Assembly: GCA_902464345.1 (NCBI GenBank)
Contig: CABQJA010000094.1
Coordinates: 1 to 8,244 of the forward strand
Length of the DNA: 8,244 bases
From: an uncultured Clostridium sp.
GTDB taxonomy: Bacteria; Bacillota; Clostridia; Lachnospirales; Lachnospiraceae
Reading direction: 5' to 3'
Each line of letters begins with the position of its first letter. Positions within the stretch are counted from its first letter, which is position 1. The notes under the pieces are model-generated. The model saw nothing but the letters and a program-made list of their open reading frames with translations, ran no database searches and had not been told where the DNA came from. Positions 7,054-8,244 of the stretch are shown piece by piece. The position numbers and the translations under genes were made by a program.

Positions 7054-8244
7054 ATGCGGCAGGAGATGGGACGGACCGCCGGAGTAAATGCAACCGGAAC
7101 CAGTCCGAATTATCCGGGCATCTTTAATTTCTTTAATGTCGGTTCCGTGGATTCTGCCGGAGGCGGTGCTGTCAATAAAGGCCTTGCGTGGGCTGCCCGG
7201 AGCGGCACCTATGGAAGACCGTGGAATACTGCATATAAGGCGATCGTCGGCGGAGCGGAATTTATAGGCTCTTCCTATATTAACAAGGGACAGGATACCC
7301 TTTATACGCAGAAGTTTAATGTAACGAACCGTTCGAATCTGTTCGGACACCAGTACATGAGTAATATACAGGCACCGGCTACAGAGGCGAGAAATATGTG
7401 CAATGCATATCGGTCGAACGGACTGATATCATCGCCACTGGTATTTAAGATTCCGGTGTATCAGAATATGCCGGAAAGTGCTGTAGAGAAGCCGGCCGAT
7501 TCCGGCAGCCCGAATAACTGGCTGAACGGACTGGCAGTATCCGGATGTACGCTGACACCTAGCTTTAACGGTGAGACGACCGAATATTCACTGATCGTGG
7601 GAAATGAGGTTGACCATGTGACGGTGACTGCAAGCACGGTTCATGCAGCAGCAACGGTTTCCGGCATCGGCGAGCAGAGTCTGAATGTAGGAAAAAATGT
7701 TCTGAAAATACGGGTTATCGCACAGAACGGAGATCGGAGAACTTATCATATTACAATTGTTCGTAAGGATAACGGAGGAAATATTCCGGATACGCCGGAT
7801 CAACCGGTGACACCGGATCAGCCGGATACACCGACGCTGAATACCACATACCGGATACAGGGTAATTATATATCCGGAGCGGCGGTCGGAACGCAGACGG
7901 CAGATTTTATAAAGAATCTGGGAGTCAGCGGTGGAACGGCGACTCTGTATCAGTCAGATGGAAAGACACAGAAAACGGGTGCAATAGCGACCGGAGATGT
8001 GGTGAAGGTAGTCGGAAAATCAAAGACCTTAACCTATACAGTGATTATTTACGGCGATGTATCCGGTGACGGCGAGATCAATGCACTGGATCTGTTAAAG
8101 ATACAGAAGCATATTATCGGAGCAACATCCCTGACGGGTCCGTATCTGGAGGCCGGAAATGTCAAGCGAAACGGTGATATTTCAGCACTGGATCTGTTAA
8201 AGGTGCAGAAGCATATTATCGGAGCATCAAAGATTGAACAGTAA
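7054..8244 (+). CDS. C-terminal fragment of the split glucosaminidase: catalytic core, cadherin-like and dockerin domains
   Basis: The frame is open from 7039; the first ATG is 7054, giving up to 396 residues. It begins in the catalytic motif (MRQEMGRTAGVNATG), so it carries the presumed catalytic Glu and the rest of the glucosaminidase domain (PGIFNFFNVG, PWNTAYKAIVGGA, LFGHQYMSN), but no signal peptide. The cadherin-like beta-sandwich domain follows (LNGLAVSGCTLTPSFNG through YHITIVRK), then a PDTPDQPVTPDQPDTP linker, a small beta module, and dockerin-like repeats at the extreme C-terminus. There is no Shine-Dalgarno at a proper distance before 7054; GGCAGGAG ends directly at ATG 7066, too close to work well. 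Independent translation would leave the product in the cytoplasm, so I treat this as the remainder of the upstream gene rather than a separate gene. Confidence 0.6.
   Translation: MRQEMGRTAGVNATGTSPNYPGIFNFFNVGSVDSAGGGAVNKGLAWAARSGTYGRPWNTAYKAIVGGAEFIGSSYINKGQDTLYTQKFNVTNRSNLFGHQYMSNIQAPATEARNMCNAYRSNGLISSPLVFKIPVYQNMPESAVEKPADSGSPNNWLNGLAVSGCTLTPSFNGETTEYSLIVGNEVDHVTVTASTVHAAATVSGIGEQSLNVGKNVLKIRVIAQNGDRRTYHITIVRKDNGGNIPDTPDQPVTPDQPDTPTLNTTYRIQGNYISGAAVGTQTADFIKNLGVSGGTATLYQSDGKTQKTGAIATGDVVKVVGKSKTLTYTVIIYGDVSGDGEINALDLLKIQKHIIGATSLTGPYLEAGNVKRNGDISALDLLKVQKHIIGASKIEQ
8056..8241 (+). repeat. Two dockerin-type calcium-loop repeats
   Basis: Repeat 1 reads DVSGDGEINALDLLKIQKHIIG and fits the dockerin/EF-hand loop: acidic or polar ligands at positions 1, 3, 5, 9 and 12. 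Repeat 2 reads NVKRNGDISALDLLKVQKHIIG; it has Lys at loop position 3 and Asn at positions 1 and 5, so calcium binding there is doubtful. The DNA segments 8083-8124 and 8185-8226 (period 102 bp) differ at only 2 of 42 positions, a recent duplication or homogenised pair. Dockerins bind cohesins in cellulosomes, but in gut Lachnospiraceae they also occur in non-cellulosomal surface proteins; no cohesin gene is in this window. Confidence 0.85.

Larger units (their letters stand above)
6190..8244 (+). pseudogene. Peptidoglycan N-acetylglucosaminidase with SH3, cadherin-like and dockerin modules, interrupted by in-frame TAG
   Basis: Read as one frame, this is a 684-codon gene with one internal stop, codon 283 (TAG, 7036-7038). 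Both sides lie in the same frame with no other lesion and together give a complete domain series: signal peptide 1-38, SH3 about 39-108, glucosaminidase about 125-430, cadherin-like sandwich about 444-527, a Pro/Asp/Thr-rich linker, a small beta module about 554-620, and dockerin-like repeats 623-684. From memory of this LytD-like family, the motif at the break is normally SPYHLASR.RQE. The stop therefore replaces a Tyr codon, one base away from TAT or TAC, nine codons before the presumed catalytic Glu (E292). The expected role is cleavage of GlcNAc-MurNAc bonds during wall turnover or cell separation. As written the enzyme is dead unless the TAG is read through. Sequencing error, true nonsense mutation and stop readthrough remain open. 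Confidence 0.85.

Noticed and set aside
6856..7350. A 164-codon minus-strand open frame across the TAG site
   Set aside because: It is antisense to conserved glucosaminidase sequence and its translation shows no domain or export signal. It is a shadow of the + strand gene.

Overview
The window reads as a piece of chromosome from a gut-type, low-to-mid-GC member of the Clostridia, most likely Lachnospiraceae. This rests on the style of the proteins (a papain-like secreted protease with lectin-like, Big_2 and DUF4214 modules; a glucosaminidase ending in a dockerin), on the purine genes, and on strong AGGAGG-type ribosome binding sites. The genus cannot be settled from sequence reading alone. 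All real genes are on the + strand.

Region 1 (1-3141) is housekeeping: a tight purM-purN-purD cluster for de novo purine synthesis. purM and purN overlap by 7 nt, and purD follows after 48 nt. A 12-bp GNRA-loop hairpin with a T-rich tail ends the cluster. A TATAAT hexamer sits at the very left edge. The first 103 bases hold no recognisable gene.

Region 2 (3142-8244) is a cell-surface locus. First comes a 962-residue exported C1A cysteine peptidase with an intact Gln-Cys-His-Asn set, a lectin-like domain, four Big_2 Ig-like domains and a C-terminal DUF4214 pair. After an 86-nt gap comes an exported peptidoglycan N-acetylglucosaminidase: signal peptide, SH3 domain, glucosaminidase domain, cadherin-like beta-sandwich domain and dockerin-like repeats. 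Its reading frame is cut by a single in-frame TAG at 7036-7038. The stop lies in the conserved motif just before the presumed catalytic Glu. Everything on either side is otherwise intact.

The purine enzymes work in one cytoplasmic pathway (steps 2, 3 and 5 of IMP synthesis). The two surface proteins would act outside the membrane on protein and on peptidoglycan. No functional link between the two regions is visible; the terminator separates them. The main point for a second look is the TAG-split glucosaminidase. It could be a recent nonsense mutation, a sequencing error, or a leaky or recoded stop. I did not find an unmistakably new biological system.
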